From NCBI GenBank assembly GCA_020796225.1, contig CM036762.1, forward strand, positions 10,737,633 through 10,801,632: a DNA stretch of 64,000 nt. The letters run 5' to 3'. The DNA comes from Arion vulgaris (lineage: Eukaryota; Mollusca; Gastropoda; Stylommatophora; Arionidae). A program made the translations under genes and the position numbers. How positions within the stretch are numbered: position 1 is the first letter of the stretch; each line of letters starts with the position of its first letter. Of this stretch, positions 32,270-41,790 are shown one piece after another. The notes below the pieces were generated by a model. It was not told the origin of the DNA. It ran no database searches and saw only the letters and a list, made by a program, of their open reading frames with translations.

Positions 32270-32605
32270 TGCTGAAAAACACAAACGCACATTTATTCTC
32301 TCTATCTTTCTCTTTGTATTATCTCTTACTGTGTCACTCACACAGACGCACACGCTTTTGTACTTTCTCTATGTGTATCACGAGCTGCCATTCTCACGCA
32401 AAATCTCGCAAAATCACGCAAAATCACCCATTCTCATACATTTCACAAACACGCACACGTAAACACACAAACACTATCTCTCCCTGCTATTATTTCTATA
32501 CATAATCTCACTATTACACAAGCTTTCACACTATCTGACTCTCTTGCTTCACCGTCCTCTAACACACACTCTCTCTCTCTCTCATTCTCACACATATTAT
32601 AATGC
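32270..32605. other. Unassigned CA/TC-rich sequence
   Basis: Contains CACACA and AAATCAC short repeats, but no gene or transposon end recognised. Confidence 0.5.
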
Positions 32606-32611
32606 TCTCAT

Positions 32612-32752
32612 ATCTGGGACCCTCGCCGGTGCTGCGGAGTTTGTGCACTGCAGCTGAGATCTTCATGTGTAAGAAATAGATCGAAGCACATATGGTTATT
32701 CACGGAAGTGCAATCATGATAGTCCTATCGATCAATCAATCAATCAATCAAT
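32612..32752 (+). mobile_element. SINE-F 3' fragment
   Basis: Starts at GGGACCCTCGCCGGTGCTGC, includes GAGATCTTCATGTGTAAG, and ends in a long (CAAT)n tail. Confidence 0.9.
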
Positions 32753-32832
32753 TTTCTCATATACTCACAAACTCACCCACACTCTCACTTCAACCTTCAC
32801 ATACAATTACACACCGCACTTTCATTACATCA

Positions 32833-33076
32833 CGCGACCGAGTGGTTACCGGGGCCCAAATATTGGGTGTAAAGAATAGAACCACTGTTACCTGCCACGC
32901 ATGTCGTAAGAGGTTTGGCTGAAATCGAATGCACGTGTCCTAAACTTGTAGAAGTGTATGCGTTTAGGGGCCTACCAAACCAATGTGTAACATATACACG
33001 TTCTTGGCAAAGATCAAACATATCACAAGAGTGATTAAAATTGGTCGTAAAGAACGAACGCAAAGAAGATGAAGAG
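32833..33076 (+). mobile_element. SINE-A copy
   Basis: Starts GCGACCGAGTGGTTACCGG. A short deletion removes part of the GGCGACTAAGGA block. It ends GAACGCAAAGAAGATGAAG, next to SINE-G. Confidence 0.88.
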
Positions 33077-33650
33077 TTCCCACAGTGGCGTAGAATTTGT
33101 TCCGACCGTAACGGCTCTCAGGTCGATCCAGCCTCAATTGGGTACAAGAAAAAGTACTGGGACGTAAAGGCGGCCCACGTGATGTTGACCAATTGGGTAC
33201 AAGAAAAGTACTGGGACGTAAAGGCGGCCACGTGATGTTGACCAATTGGGTACAAGAAAAGTACTGGGACGTAAAGGCGGCCCCGGATGTTGACCAATTG
33301 GGTACAAGAAAAAGTACTGGGACGTAAAGGCGGCCCGCGGGATGTTGACCAATTGGGTACAAGAAAAGTACTGGGACGTAAAGGCGGCCGCGGGATGTTG
33401 ACCAATGGTACAGAAAGTACTGGGACGTAAGGCGGCTCGGGATGTTGACCACTGGTCAAGAAAAAGTACTGGGACGTAAAGGCGGCCCACGTGATGTTGA
33501 CCAATTGGGTACAAGAAAAAGTACTGGGATGTAAAGGCGGCCAGCGTGATTTTGACCACATCATCCATCGTGTGCCGACTGTCAATGAAAAATATAAACC
33601 TAAACACCGTCTTACCCTATATACCACGTGATATGAAAATAGTTCCTTTA
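33077..33650 (+). mobile_element. SINE-G copy with internal 55-bp array
   Basis: The head is truncated (begins TCCCACAGTGGCGTAGAATT). GTAACGGCTCTCAGGTCGAT is followed by an array of the element's own middle (33120-33560). The copy then continues with CATCATCCATCGTGTGCCGA and TATACCACGTGATATG to its end. One insertion is inferred. Confidence 0.85.
33120..33560. repeat. 55-bp tandem repeat from the SINE-G middle, about 8 units
   Basis: Each unit has AATTGGGTACAAGAAAA, GTACTGGGACGTAAAGGCGG and CGTGATGTTGACC. Several units carry short deletions (33400-33460). Confidence 0.92.
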
Positions 33651-33970
33651 CTTACTTACTTTACCTATGTAACGTCTAATGGTACAAGATAAATTATTAC
33701 TATTACCCTTTCTAAAAGTTAGCAGTGTACAGTTAATTAAACATGACGGTAATCCTTCATATAGTTACCCTATTCTGGCCACGCAGATCGCAGTAGAATG
33801 CTAACTAACAGCTGTGAAAGTTGATCGATAGCAGTAAAAATCGATAGTGCTGTCTTCCTTCTGTTCTCTGGTCTTGAATTAAGTATCACATCAGTGTATT
33901 CCTGTTCGATGTGATATTGTAGGAAATGAGACAACTGACTGGCTGGTTTAAAGGAATCAGATTTTATTCA
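33651..33970. other. Unassigned sequence
   Basis: No recognised gene or repeat. Confidence 0.5.
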
Positions 33971-33971
33971 G

Positions 33972-34097
33972 ATTTCTTCTTCAAACGTTCCACATCGATT
34001 ACTTGTAAACCATTCTTTGTGATTTGTATGTGATCTGAGCCTAAGAGAAGGTGTACGTTGTGCCAGTTATGCGCCTACAAGTAGGCCAGCACATCCT
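33972..34097 (-). mobile_element. SINE-B 3' half
   Basis: The plus strand reads CTTCTTCAAACGTTCCACATCG through GTAGGCCAGCACATCC, after which another SINE-B starts. The 5' half is absent, so a later SINE-B probably inserted into it. Confidence 0.8.
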
Positions 34098-34099
34098 TC

Positions 34100-34350
34100 T
34101 TTTTCGAAAGCTGAACATCGACCACTTGTTAAACCACTCTTTGTGATATGTATGTGATCTTAGCCTAAGAGCGATTGTACATTGGGCCAGTTATGCGCCT
34201 TCAACTAGGCCAGCACATCCGATTTCTGCGATGCTTTTTATTTACAATTGTAGATTTCCTAGGCCCCTACCTCAGTCGTCTCTAGCAACATGCTTTGTGG
34301 GTTGCAGTGGTACTATTCATTGCTTCCCCTTCGAGCCCCAGTAACACACG
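34100..34350 (-). mobile_element. SINE-B copy, nested
   Basis: Complete on the minus strand, with its 5' end near 34350. The first SINE-B appears to resume at 34352 (CAGCACATCCGATTTCTGTG), so this copy is nested within an older SINE-B. Confidence 0.85.
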
Positions 34351-34847
34351 TGCGGGGCAGCACATCCGATTTCTGTGACGTTTTGTATTTACTAGGGTAG
34401 CTTCCCTAGGCCCCTAACTCTGTCGCCTAGTAGGTCGCAGTGTTACTTTTTCTTAGTCTTTAGTTTCTCAGACTGATATAAGTTGACACTGAAATGTAAC
34501 AAGTCCATCAGTCTTCCTGAATAGATGAACATTTGTTTAAAAAAAAAAAAAAAAGCATAAACATGCATGAAGACAGATACAATTGTGGATTATACTTCAC
34601 AAGACGTAGTCATCAACCACAGTAAGCGAGTCTCTTATTTTTTCTAGGCACTATTTATACGTTCAGTAGTTTGTCATTGTTTACTGAACTATGAAGCCAG
34701 AGAATAGAGGTTAATTATCCTCAGAATCTAATTCTATAACTAAACTAAACTCGGCAGATGACCATCTTTAGTCTCTGAACTGGACATTGTAAACTACAGG
34801 TCCGTCCATTTAAAACGACATGTCAGTGTTCATGCAAGAAAAATGAC
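34108..34847. repeat. Left arm of a 0.75-kb inverted duplication
   Basis: Reverse complement of 38532-39293 with high identity. It covers a nested SINE-B pair, an A-run (34538-34553), a SINE-D-like piece (TAAGCGAGTCTCTTATTTTT) and unique sequence down to GTTCATGCAAGAAAAATGAC. Confidence 0.9.
34352..34460 (-). mobile_element. SINE-B 5' half (continuation of the older copy)
   Basis: Continues the copy at 33972-34097 from GCACATCCGATTTCTG to GTAGGTCGCAGTGTTACT. Confidence 0.75.
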
Positions 34848-34901
34848 CATTACACAAGAAAATGTACTACAGACAAGCTACTTGTCTGGCGGCATCAGTC
34901 C

Positions 34902-35243
34902 ATGAACATATTCCAAGGAGACAATTTGAAAGAGAAATGGTGGAACAGTCTTGAAAACATTCAGCTGAGGACTGGATTCATGAAGGCATCCGGTTCTTTG
35001 CAAAGACAACTTAATGAAAACGTAACGCAGTCTTTGAGGCAGCAAGGTATATATGAGGAAGTGAAAACAAGGGATACAAATGGCTTAAGAGAACAAATGG
35101 GCGTAAGATCACCTTGGTCAACAAATAATATGATGCATGACACTAACTCAATAGAGAAGAACAAGTTGTTATCTTCCGGTTACAAAATGGCCACAATATG
35201 CTTAGGGGGTGACTATGTCGAGGTGGTTAAAACGATTGCTTGA
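34902..35243 (+). other. Unrecognised 113-codon open frame
   Basis: The frame contains WWNSLENIQLRTGFMKASGS and ends in the head of SINE-H. I recognise no domain. Chance is the likeliest explanation. Confidence 0.2.
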
Positions 35244-35400
35244 TGTTCTGAAGGTTGCAGGTTCAAATCCAAAATCGGAGATCCTAGAATTGCTGCTAGA
35301 GCTACGGAGTTCGTGCTTTGCGTAACACTCTCGACAGGTGACGTTCCATTTTTGCCGAGTAAGATGGGGCCATATATGGAGACCGATGAAATTAAGTAAA
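35206..35400 (+). mobile_element. SINE-H copy
   Basis: The tRNA-like head carries GAGGTGGTTAAAACG and a B-box GGTTCAAATCC near 35260. The body has GAGCTACGGAGTTCGTGCTT. Other copies are at 43640 and 45145. Confidence 0.75.
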
Positions 35401-35404
35401 CCCT

Positions 35405-35690
35405 TCGATTTTATAGAGAGCCGCTGTAGCGTAGTTGTTAGTGAACTCGCTACGCAAGGTTGGTGGTCTGGGTTCAGCTCCGCAGTGTGCGTGGAATTTT
35501 TCCCGACCACGACGGCTCTCAGGTCGACCCAGCCTCAACTGGGTACCAGACATGCTCTGGGAAAATAAAGGCGGCCGGCGTGATGCTGACCACATCACCC
35601 ATCGTGTGCCGACGGTCAATGAAAATACAGGCCTAACACTGTATTGACCTATATACCACGAGGTATGAAAGGGTTCCTTTACCCTTTTTT
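35405..35690 (+). mobile_element. SINE-G, complete reference copy
   Basis: The head has TAGCGTAGTTG (A-box) and GGTTCAGCTCC (B-box). The middle has GGTCGACCCAGCCTCAACTG and GGGAAAATAAAGGCGGCC. The end has CCGACGGTCAATGAAAATAC and TATACCACGAGGTATGAAAG, followed by a T-rich tail. Confidence 0.9.
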
Positions 35691-35824
35691 TCCCTTGGAT
35701 TTTATTACCTATTTTAGACCATCTATTTAACAAATACACGATAGGATCTACTGACATGAACACATGTGGCACCTACAAGGTAGTCAGAGGTACAACACCT
35801 TCAATGATGTCGAACTTACAATGA

Positions 35825-35935
35825 ACGGAGGAAATATGCATGACCAACCCTCATATCAGTCCAAGACAAGCTATATGGAGATGTACACAGACTCTCTTAA
35901 CCACTAACTACTTTAGAAGTATATAAGTCGATGTC
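35825..35935 (+). pseudogene. LINE C-terminal fragment
   Basis: The frame reads RRKYA, stop, PTLISVQDKLYGDVHRLS, matching the LINE at 14571 (RRKRWPTYTSVQDKLYG). Confidence 0.65.
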
Positions 35936-35951
35936 TGAAAACTTTCTCTCC

Positions 35952-36382
35952 TACTTCTTCTTTACGTTCGTACTTTACGACCAATTTTAATTCCTCTTTG
36001 TGATATGTTTGATCTTTGCCAAGAATGTGTATACGTTGCACATTGGTTTGGTAGGCCCCTAAACGCATAGACTTCTACACGTTTAGGACACGTGCATCCG
36101 ATTTCAGCCAAACCTCCTTAGTCGCCTCTTACGACATGCATGGCAGGTAACAGTGGTTCTATTCTTTACACCCCAAATTTGGGCCCCGGTAACCACTCGG
36201 GCGCCCCGGTAACCACTCGAGCGCCCCGGTAACCACTCGAGCGCCCCGGTAACCACTCGAGCGCCCCGGTAACCACTCTGGCGCCCCGGTAACCACTCAG
36301 GCGCCCCGGTAACCACTCGAGCGCTCCGGTAACCACTCGGGCGCCCCGGTAACCACTCGGGCGCCCCGGTAACCACTCTGGT
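35952..36382 (-). mobile_element. SINE-A copy with ten-fold repeated 5' end
   Basis: The body (35952-36182) is complete on the minus strand. Its first 20 bp are then repeated in tandem to 36382, so the element has about ten 5' ends in a row. Confidence 0.9.
36183..36382. repeat. 20-bp tandem repeat from the SINE-A 5' end, 10 units
   Basis: The plus-strand unit is CCCCGGTAACCACTCGAGCG, with CGG, CTG and CAG variants. The reverse reads the SINE-A start, including the A-box-like TGGTTACCGG. Confidence 0.95.
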
Positions 36383-36467
36383 GTCTGAAAACGTTGAAAG
36401 AAGAAGAAAAAAGAAAACAGGTTTAAAGTGCAAGCCACGTCACATTACTATGTCAAAGTATGTAGGA

Positions 36468-36692
36468 CGGTTTTTGGGTTGTTGTTTTTTAAATTGGACC
36501 CTACCCGATAGTGCCGCAACGACCCAGTACGGTTAAACGAGTAAACTTCGAGTGTTTCATTCTCTCGGACGAGAGCTGCTCGGATCTTGTTCAAATATAT
36601 AAGAGTGTACCTAGCGACGCTATGAAGTCTCTCACCTCTCTGGTCGCGATCTACACTTTATCTTAGCAAAAAGACCGAAAACCGGACCCAGG
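36468..36692 (-). mobile_element. Candidate U2-snRNA-headed SINE, copy 1
   Basis: On the minus strand the head reads TTTTCGGTCTTTTTGCTAAG and then ATAAAGTGTAG. The animal U2 snRNA 5' end has CTTCTCGGCCTTTTGGCTAA followed by GATCAAGTGTAG. A body with CCGAGCAGCTCTC, GTTGCGGCACTATCGG and GGGTCCAATTTAAAAAAC follows. It is flanked by the 9-mer TATGTAGGA (36459-36467 and 36693-36701), a good target duplication. The body does not resemble the rest of U2, so this is a chimeric SINE rather than a U2 pseudogene. Confidence 0.65.
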
Positions 36693-36701
36693 TATGTAGG
36701 A

Positions 36702-36932
36702 GGTAGGAGGGTTCATTATTTTTTTTTTATTGGACTCTTAAACGGCAGTGCCGCAGCGGATGGACCTAGTAACGGTTGAACGTCATACCGCAACGTCGTC
36801 GTTCATTGCAATGAGAGCTACTCGGATTTTATTTTTAGTTGCCTAATGACTCTATGAAAGCTCAACCATGTAGCCACGTTATAGTTGACACTACACTTTG
36901 AACTTAGCCAAAAAACCAAGAAGCGGTTCTAA
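36702..36932 (-). mobile_element. Candidate U2-snRNA-headed SINE, copy 2
   Basis: On the minus strand the head reads CCGCTTCTTGGTTTTTTGGC and then TAAGTTCAAAGTGTAGT, closer to U2 than copy 1. The body aligns with copy 1 (CCGAGTAGCTCTC, CTGCGGCACTGCCG, GAGTCCAATAAAAAA) and ends in an A-rich tail of about 11. The right flank GTATGTGTAGGA resembles the left flank TATGTAGGA. Confidence 0.65.
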
Positions 36933-36944
36933 GTATGTGTAGGA

Positions 36945-37540
36945 GATAGGATGGCTAATTCCTGTTATTACTTGTGCAACGTTGGGTGCGGGAAACAAAC
37001 CCACAACCATTTTGTGTCCGATTCGAAAAGCATTGCAATATCCTTCTGTGAAATTGATCACAGAAAAAGAATTACTGGAAACACCCTCCTACCATCTGTT
37101 TTATCCTCCATTTTTCATCTGTCTCTCCTTTCTACTACCAGTCGCGAGAATGTTTGGCACGGGTCCACACAAAAATGATCGCTTAACAGTTTCCACGCAG
37201 ACGGGATGAATTTGTCTCCCTTTCTTCCAGCTAAGCTAACGGAACAGTAGTTTACTTCCCATCATTGTTTGTTACTGTATTTTATCGAAACATTGTTCAT
37301 TGAACAACCACTAAACAACTCATACACTGATATTGTGTTCAACATTGCCTGGACTAGTTGAATTTGTAATACTTACTCTATTTAGTGTTTATCACTTGCA
37401 TTTATTACTTGTTTTAAATCATGTCAACAAACTTTTTTCTTATCGGGACAATAGATCGACTAATATTTATCATGTAAGTATACTTGTTTCTTGGTTGGAT
37501 ATGTACTATTTTTTAACTTGTGATGTACGCAAGAAGTTCA
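36945..37540. other. Unassigned sequence
   Basis: Two short frames overlap here, but no domain or repeat is recognised. Confidence 0.45.
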
Positions 37541-37935
37541 TTCTTCTCGGCCTTTTTGGTTAAGATCTTCTACTTCTTTTTCGAACGCTCCATATCGACC
37601 ACATAGTAACCACTGCGTGTGATTTGTATGTGATCTTAGCCTAAGAACGATTGTACGTTGTGCCAGTTATGTGCCTGCAAGTAGGCCAGCACATTCGATT
37701 TCTGCGACGCTTTTTATTTACTAGGGTAGCTTCCTAGGTCCTACATCAGTCGCCTCTTACGATATGTCTTGTAGGACACAGTGGTACTATTCTTTGCTTC
37801 CCTTGCTGGCCCGTCACCGCACAGGCGTGGCTAAGATCAAAGTGCATTGTCCACTTGATCGCGGTCAACGTGTAGGAGCATTAATTAAACGCCAAATGGC
37901 ACTATAAAACCTCAAACAAAATCCAAGGAGCTTTC
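37541..37935 (+). mobile_element. Candidate U2-snRNA-headed SINE, copy 3, split by SINE-B
   Basis: The head TTCTTCTCGGCCTTTTTGGT plus TAAGATC ends at 37567. After the SINE-B insertion the sequence resumes TAAGATCAAAGTGCATTG at 37832. Rejoined conceptually, this matches the first about 35 bases of U2. Downstream AAATGGCACTATAAAACCTC is weakly like the body of copies 1 and 2. Confidence 0.55.
37568..37828 (-). mobile_element. SINE-B copy inserted in the U2-like element
   Basis: Complete on the minus strand. TAAGATC occurs on both sides (37561-37567 and 37832-37838); GGTTAAGATC against GGCTAAGATC extends the duplication to 10 bp with one change. Confidence 0.9.
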
Positions 37936-38360
37936 ATTCGTAAGAATGATAACGCTCAGAGTTTACACGTTCAATCACACTGAGTCCATCTGTTGTGTCA
38001 CTTCCGGGTAGGGCCCCCAAAAAATCTCAAAATTCTTGTTTATGCTTGGAGTACACGGCCTTTTATAACCAAAAAAGTATTTTTCTTAGGATGACGTGGC
38101 GTCTAAACGGATTCACAGCCGAAGGATTGAATTCATTGCACCGGATTTTACCTTATAAGCCTCTTAACCGAGTTAAAAGTTATTAAGTTTTCTTAAAATA
38201 CATTTCATAGCGTGTTCAACCAGCCAGTATGCTAGGTTATTGAGCATGTTTAGCGGTAAACAGGAGCAAACTTGAATAGCACGATTTGTGAACCAGTTTT
38301 TTTCACTTTTTCTATCACGCTAACATCAATTTCTTTTAGTTTTTTTTTAAATATAAAATA
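37936..38360. other. Unassigned sequence
   Basis: No recognised gene or repeat. Confidence 0.5.
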
Positions 38361-38363
38361 CGC

Positions 38364-38531
38364 ATGTGTGTTGCCGAGGCTCTCAGTGGGAGCAACGAAT
38401 AGTACCACTGCGACCTACAAGGCATGTCGTAAGCGGTGAATGATGTGGGCTTTAGGAAGCTACCTTAGTAAATAAAAACATTGCAGAAATCGGATGTGTT
38501 GGCCTACTTGTAGGCGCATAACTGGCAGAAC
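38364..38531 (+). mobile_element. SINE-B 5' two thirds
   Basis: Starts TGTGTTGCCGAGGCTCTCAG and stops after GGCGCATAACTGGCAGAACG, exactly where the inverted-duplication arm begins. Confidence 0.85.
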
Positions 38532-39293
38532 GTCATTTTTCTTGCATGAACACTGACATGTCGTTTTAAATAGACGGACCTGTAGTTTACAATGTCCAGT
38601 TCAGAGACTAAAGATGGTCATCTGCTGAGTTTAGTTTAGTTATAGAATTAGATTCTGAGGATAATTAACCTCTATTCTCTGGCTTCATCGTTCAGTAAAC
38701 AATGACAAACTACTGAACGTATAAGTAGTGCCTAGAAAAAATAAGAGACTCGTTTACTGTGGTTGATGACTACGTCCTGTGCAGGATAATCCTCAATTGT
38801 ATCTGTCTTCATGCATTTATGTTTTTTTTTTTTTTTTTTTTACAAATGTTCATTTATTCAGGGAGACTGATGGACTTGTTACATTTCAGTTTCAACTTAT
38901 ATCAGTCTAAGAAACTAAAGACTAAGAAAAAGTATCACTGCGACCTACAAGGCATGTCGTAAGAGGCGACATAGTTAGGGGCCTAGAGAAGCTACCCTAG
39001 TAAATACAAAACGTCACAGAAATCGGATGTGCTGGCCCGCACGTGTGTTACCGGGGCTTGAAGGGGAAGCAATGAATAGTACCACTGCGACCCACAAAGC
39101 ATGTTGCTAGAGACGACTGAGGTAAGGGCCTAGGAAATCTACCTAGTAAATAAAAGCATCGCAGAAATCGGATGTGCTGGCCTACTTGTAGGCGCATAAC
39201 TGGCACACCGTATAATCGCTCTTAGGCTCAGATCACAAACAAATCACACAGTGTGGTTAACAAGTGGTCGATATGAAGCGTTGGAAGAAGAAG
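38532..39293. repeat. Right arm of the inverted duplication
   Basis: Reverse complement of 34108-34847. It holds a SINE-D-like piece (38697-38790), a T run (38821-38842), a SINE-B 5' half (38925-39038) and a complete SINE-B (39040-39293) with a GAAGAAG tail. Confidence 0.9.
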
Positions 39294-39299
39294 AAGAAG

Positions 39300-39690
39300 A
39301 TGTTGCTCCCAATACTAAAGACATAAACATATAATTCTTAAAGAAATGTATCGCTCCCGCTACAAAAGAACGCCACAAGATGATGATGATGATTGCTCTG
39401 TAATGTACAGACGAAATCTCATAAATTGCCAGTCTCTAAATCCACCAACACTGGTAGAATATTCTTCATTTGTGCAGTGGGATTTGGAAACTGCCAGGAT
39501 TCGCTCAATAATCTACTATTATTCATTGATTTCTCTGCTATCATTATTCTCATCTTGTTTGTACGCGTCTGATATTTTTTTTATCAGTTACTTAAACTAT
39601 TATGTCTAGTCTGTATGTTTGTTGTGTGAATGGCTGCTGTTTTGTTCTTTACAATCAATTTTCGTATGTGTATTCTATTAGGGAACATAT
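39300..39690. other. Unassigned sequence
   Basis: Contains a short GAT run near 39378-39392 but no gene. Confidence 0.5.
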
Positions 39691-39698
39691 GTACGTAA

Positions 39699-39960
39699 AG
39701 TGAACCCTTTCATACCTCGTGGTATATAGGGCAATACAGTGTTAGACCTGTATTTTTCATTGACCGTCGGCACATGTGGATGTGGTCAGCATCACGCCGG
39801 CCGCCTTTACTTTCCCAGAGCATGTCTGGTACCCAGTTGAGGCTGGGTCGACCTGAGAGCCGTCGCGGTCGGGAAAAATTCCACGCGCATTGCGGAGCTG
39901 AACCCAGACCACCAGCCTTGAGAAGCGAGTTCACTAACAACTACGCTACAGCGGCTCTCA
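39699..39960 (-). mobile_element. SINE-G copy (full length)
   Basis: Complete on the minus strand, close to the 35.4-kb copy. Confidence 0.9.
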
Positions 39961-39984
39961 CATATGTACGTATCGCCGCCTAAT

Positions 39985-40603
39985 GAATCTTCTTCTTCTT
40001 CTTCGAATGCCCCGTATCGACCACTTGTTAAACCACTCTTTGGGATTTGTATGTGATCTGAGCATAAGAACGATTGTATGTTGTGCCAGTTATACGCCTA
40101 CAAGTAGGCCTCCACATCTGATTTCTGCGCGCGTTTTATTTACTAGGTAGCTTCCTATGCCCTTACCTCAGTCGCCTTGTAGATCATCATCATCAGGTGC
40201 CGTCTCTACATCGAAGGTTGTCTGCAATGAATCTCCAACATCCTCTGTCTTTCGCCTTGGTGTTGCACACTGCCCGGCTGTAACCTGTCCATTTCTTAAA
40301 GTTTCCTCCCACTTATCTCTCGGTCTTCCTCTTGCTCTTCCCCCCCTCAACTTTCCCTCTAGTAAATGTTTTATCATGGTGTCATGTCTTTTTATGTGCC
40401 CAAAATACTTTACTTGTCTGAATTTTATTTCTCTTAATAATTGTTTCTTCATGCCTAGTTTTCCTAAAACTTGTTTATTTTCTGTTTTTCTGTCCATGAA
40501 ACTCTGCCTATTCTTCTATCTAGCCATATCTCAAATTAACCTTGTAGATAGCAGTGTTACTATTCTTTGCTTCACTTGAAGACATCGGCAACGCACTGGT
40601 GTT
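39985..40603 (-). mobile_element. SINE-B copy, split by a LINE fragment
   Basis: The SINE-B 3' part is at 39985-40184 and the 5' part at 40540-40603. The LINE between them duplicated CCTTGTAGAT (40175-40184 and 40540-40549). Confidence 0.9.
40185..40539 (-). pseudogene. LINE C-terminal insertion with 10-bp TSD
   Basis: A 5'-truncated LINE of about 355 bp. The minus-strand frame (109 codons) reads QLLREIKFRQVKYFGHIKRH, then LLEGKLRGGRARGRPRDKWE and LRNGQVTAGQC. The order KYFGHIKRHD / LLEG / RGRPR-KW is that of the 30.5-kb family. It ends in a GATGATGATG tail (40185-40195) and is bounded by perfect 10-bp duplications, so it is a clean target-primed insertion. Confidence 0.9.
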
Positions 40604-40732
40604 AATGAATCATGTGTGTCTGTTCTAGTGAATCTATATGTACTGTCTGTTTAGTAATCTATGTATTTTCTGTTGTTAGTGAATCTATATGTCTGTCTTC
40701 ATGAATCATGGTATAAAATATTTAATATTTCA

Positions 40733-40880
40733 CTTTTCCATTCTTATGTAATACTGTATATACTACTCAACGTCCAAAACTCCCGTTTGCCCAGTATTGC
40801 AGCAGCCTCCTCACGGTTTTCTCCAGATCTGATCTGATCCGGTCTGACAACCTCAGATCTGTAGGTTTCCGTAAATTGCC
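40733..40880 (+). repeat. Dispersed repeat shared with 47.45 kb
   Basis: CCTCACGGTTTTCTCCAGAT and ACCTCAGATCTGTAGGTTTC recur with small changes at 47515-47580. Probably an old transposon piece of unknown type. Confidence 0.7.
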
Positions 40881-40897
40881 TAGACTTTGTGTATTAT

Positions 40898-41165
40898 CCC
40901 TTCTCTTGACTATCCCAACCGTTGCTGCATCCCCTTCCCCCTCGCATTATGAACTCTCCCAGACGTTGTCTAATTTTCCTTCTCTTGACTATCCCAAACG
41001 TTGCTGCATCCCTCCCCCATCATTATGAACTCTCCCTAGACGTTGTCTAATTTTCCTTCTCTTGACTATCCCAACCGTTGCTGCATCCCCCCCCCTCCCC
41101 CATCATTATGAACTCTCCCTAGACGTTGTCTAATTTTCCTTCTCTTGACTATCCCAACCTTTGTT
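40898..41165. repeat. About 79-bp tandem repeat, about 3.3 units
   Basis: The TTCTCTTGACTATCCCAACC anchor is at 40901, 40980, 41058 and 41139. C-run length varies between units. Confidence 0.92.
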
Positions 41166-41590
41166 TCACTCTCTATTTTCTAAATGAACACTATCTTCTT
41201 CTAACGTGCCCCCTCTATTATTGTACTATTCCTCTTCTAATGCAGTCTCCAGCCTCTACGTGAGCTCTTTTCTCTCTTGTAATGTACTCCACCATCTTTA
41301 AATGTAACGTCCCTACTCTTACTGAAATCTCCCTACTGTAAATGTACTCTCCCTTCTCTTATTGTACTCCCATCATCATCAAGTAGCTTGTCCCTTCTAG
41401 ATCTCTCACTCCCATGACAGCAGTCCTGAAAACTCTCTGTTCTGTGCAAGTTGACCGGCGTGTAATGTACTCTACTGTCTCCAAATTATCGTCTTCTTAA
41501 CTGACACTTTTTCTTTCAAATGAAACTAACAAACGTAAGCACACTGACAGGTATTGTCGCAAGTTCTATACCACATCCTGTTTATTTCAT
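41166..41590. other. Unassigned sequence
   Basis: No gene or repeat recognised, though AATGTACTC-like words recur. Confidence 0.45.
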
Positions 41591-41599
41591 AATCTATTC

Positions 41600-41790
41600 T
41601 CTCTTTCGCTCTCTTTTTCTCTCTCTTTCTTTTCTCTCTCTCTCTCTTTCTCTCTTTTCTCTCTCTTCTTTCTCTCTTCTCTTCTCTCTTCTTTCTCTCT
41701 CCTCTTCTCTCTTCCTTCTCTTCTCTCTCTTCTCTTCTCTCTCTCTCTCTCTCTCTTTTCTTTTCTCTCTCTCTATAATACTCCTTGTCT
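41600..41790. repeat. (TC)n microsatellite
   Basis: TCTCTTT/TCTTC runs. Minus-strand Arg/Glu frames are artefacts. Confidence 0.95.

Noticed and set aside
33118..33627. 169-codon minus-strand frame
   Set aside because: Derived from the 55-bp SINE-G array; several frames are open together.
36468..36692. True U2 snRNA gene or pseudogene
   Set aside because: Only the first about 35 bases resemble U2; the branch-site region, Sm site and 3' stem-loops of U2 are not found.
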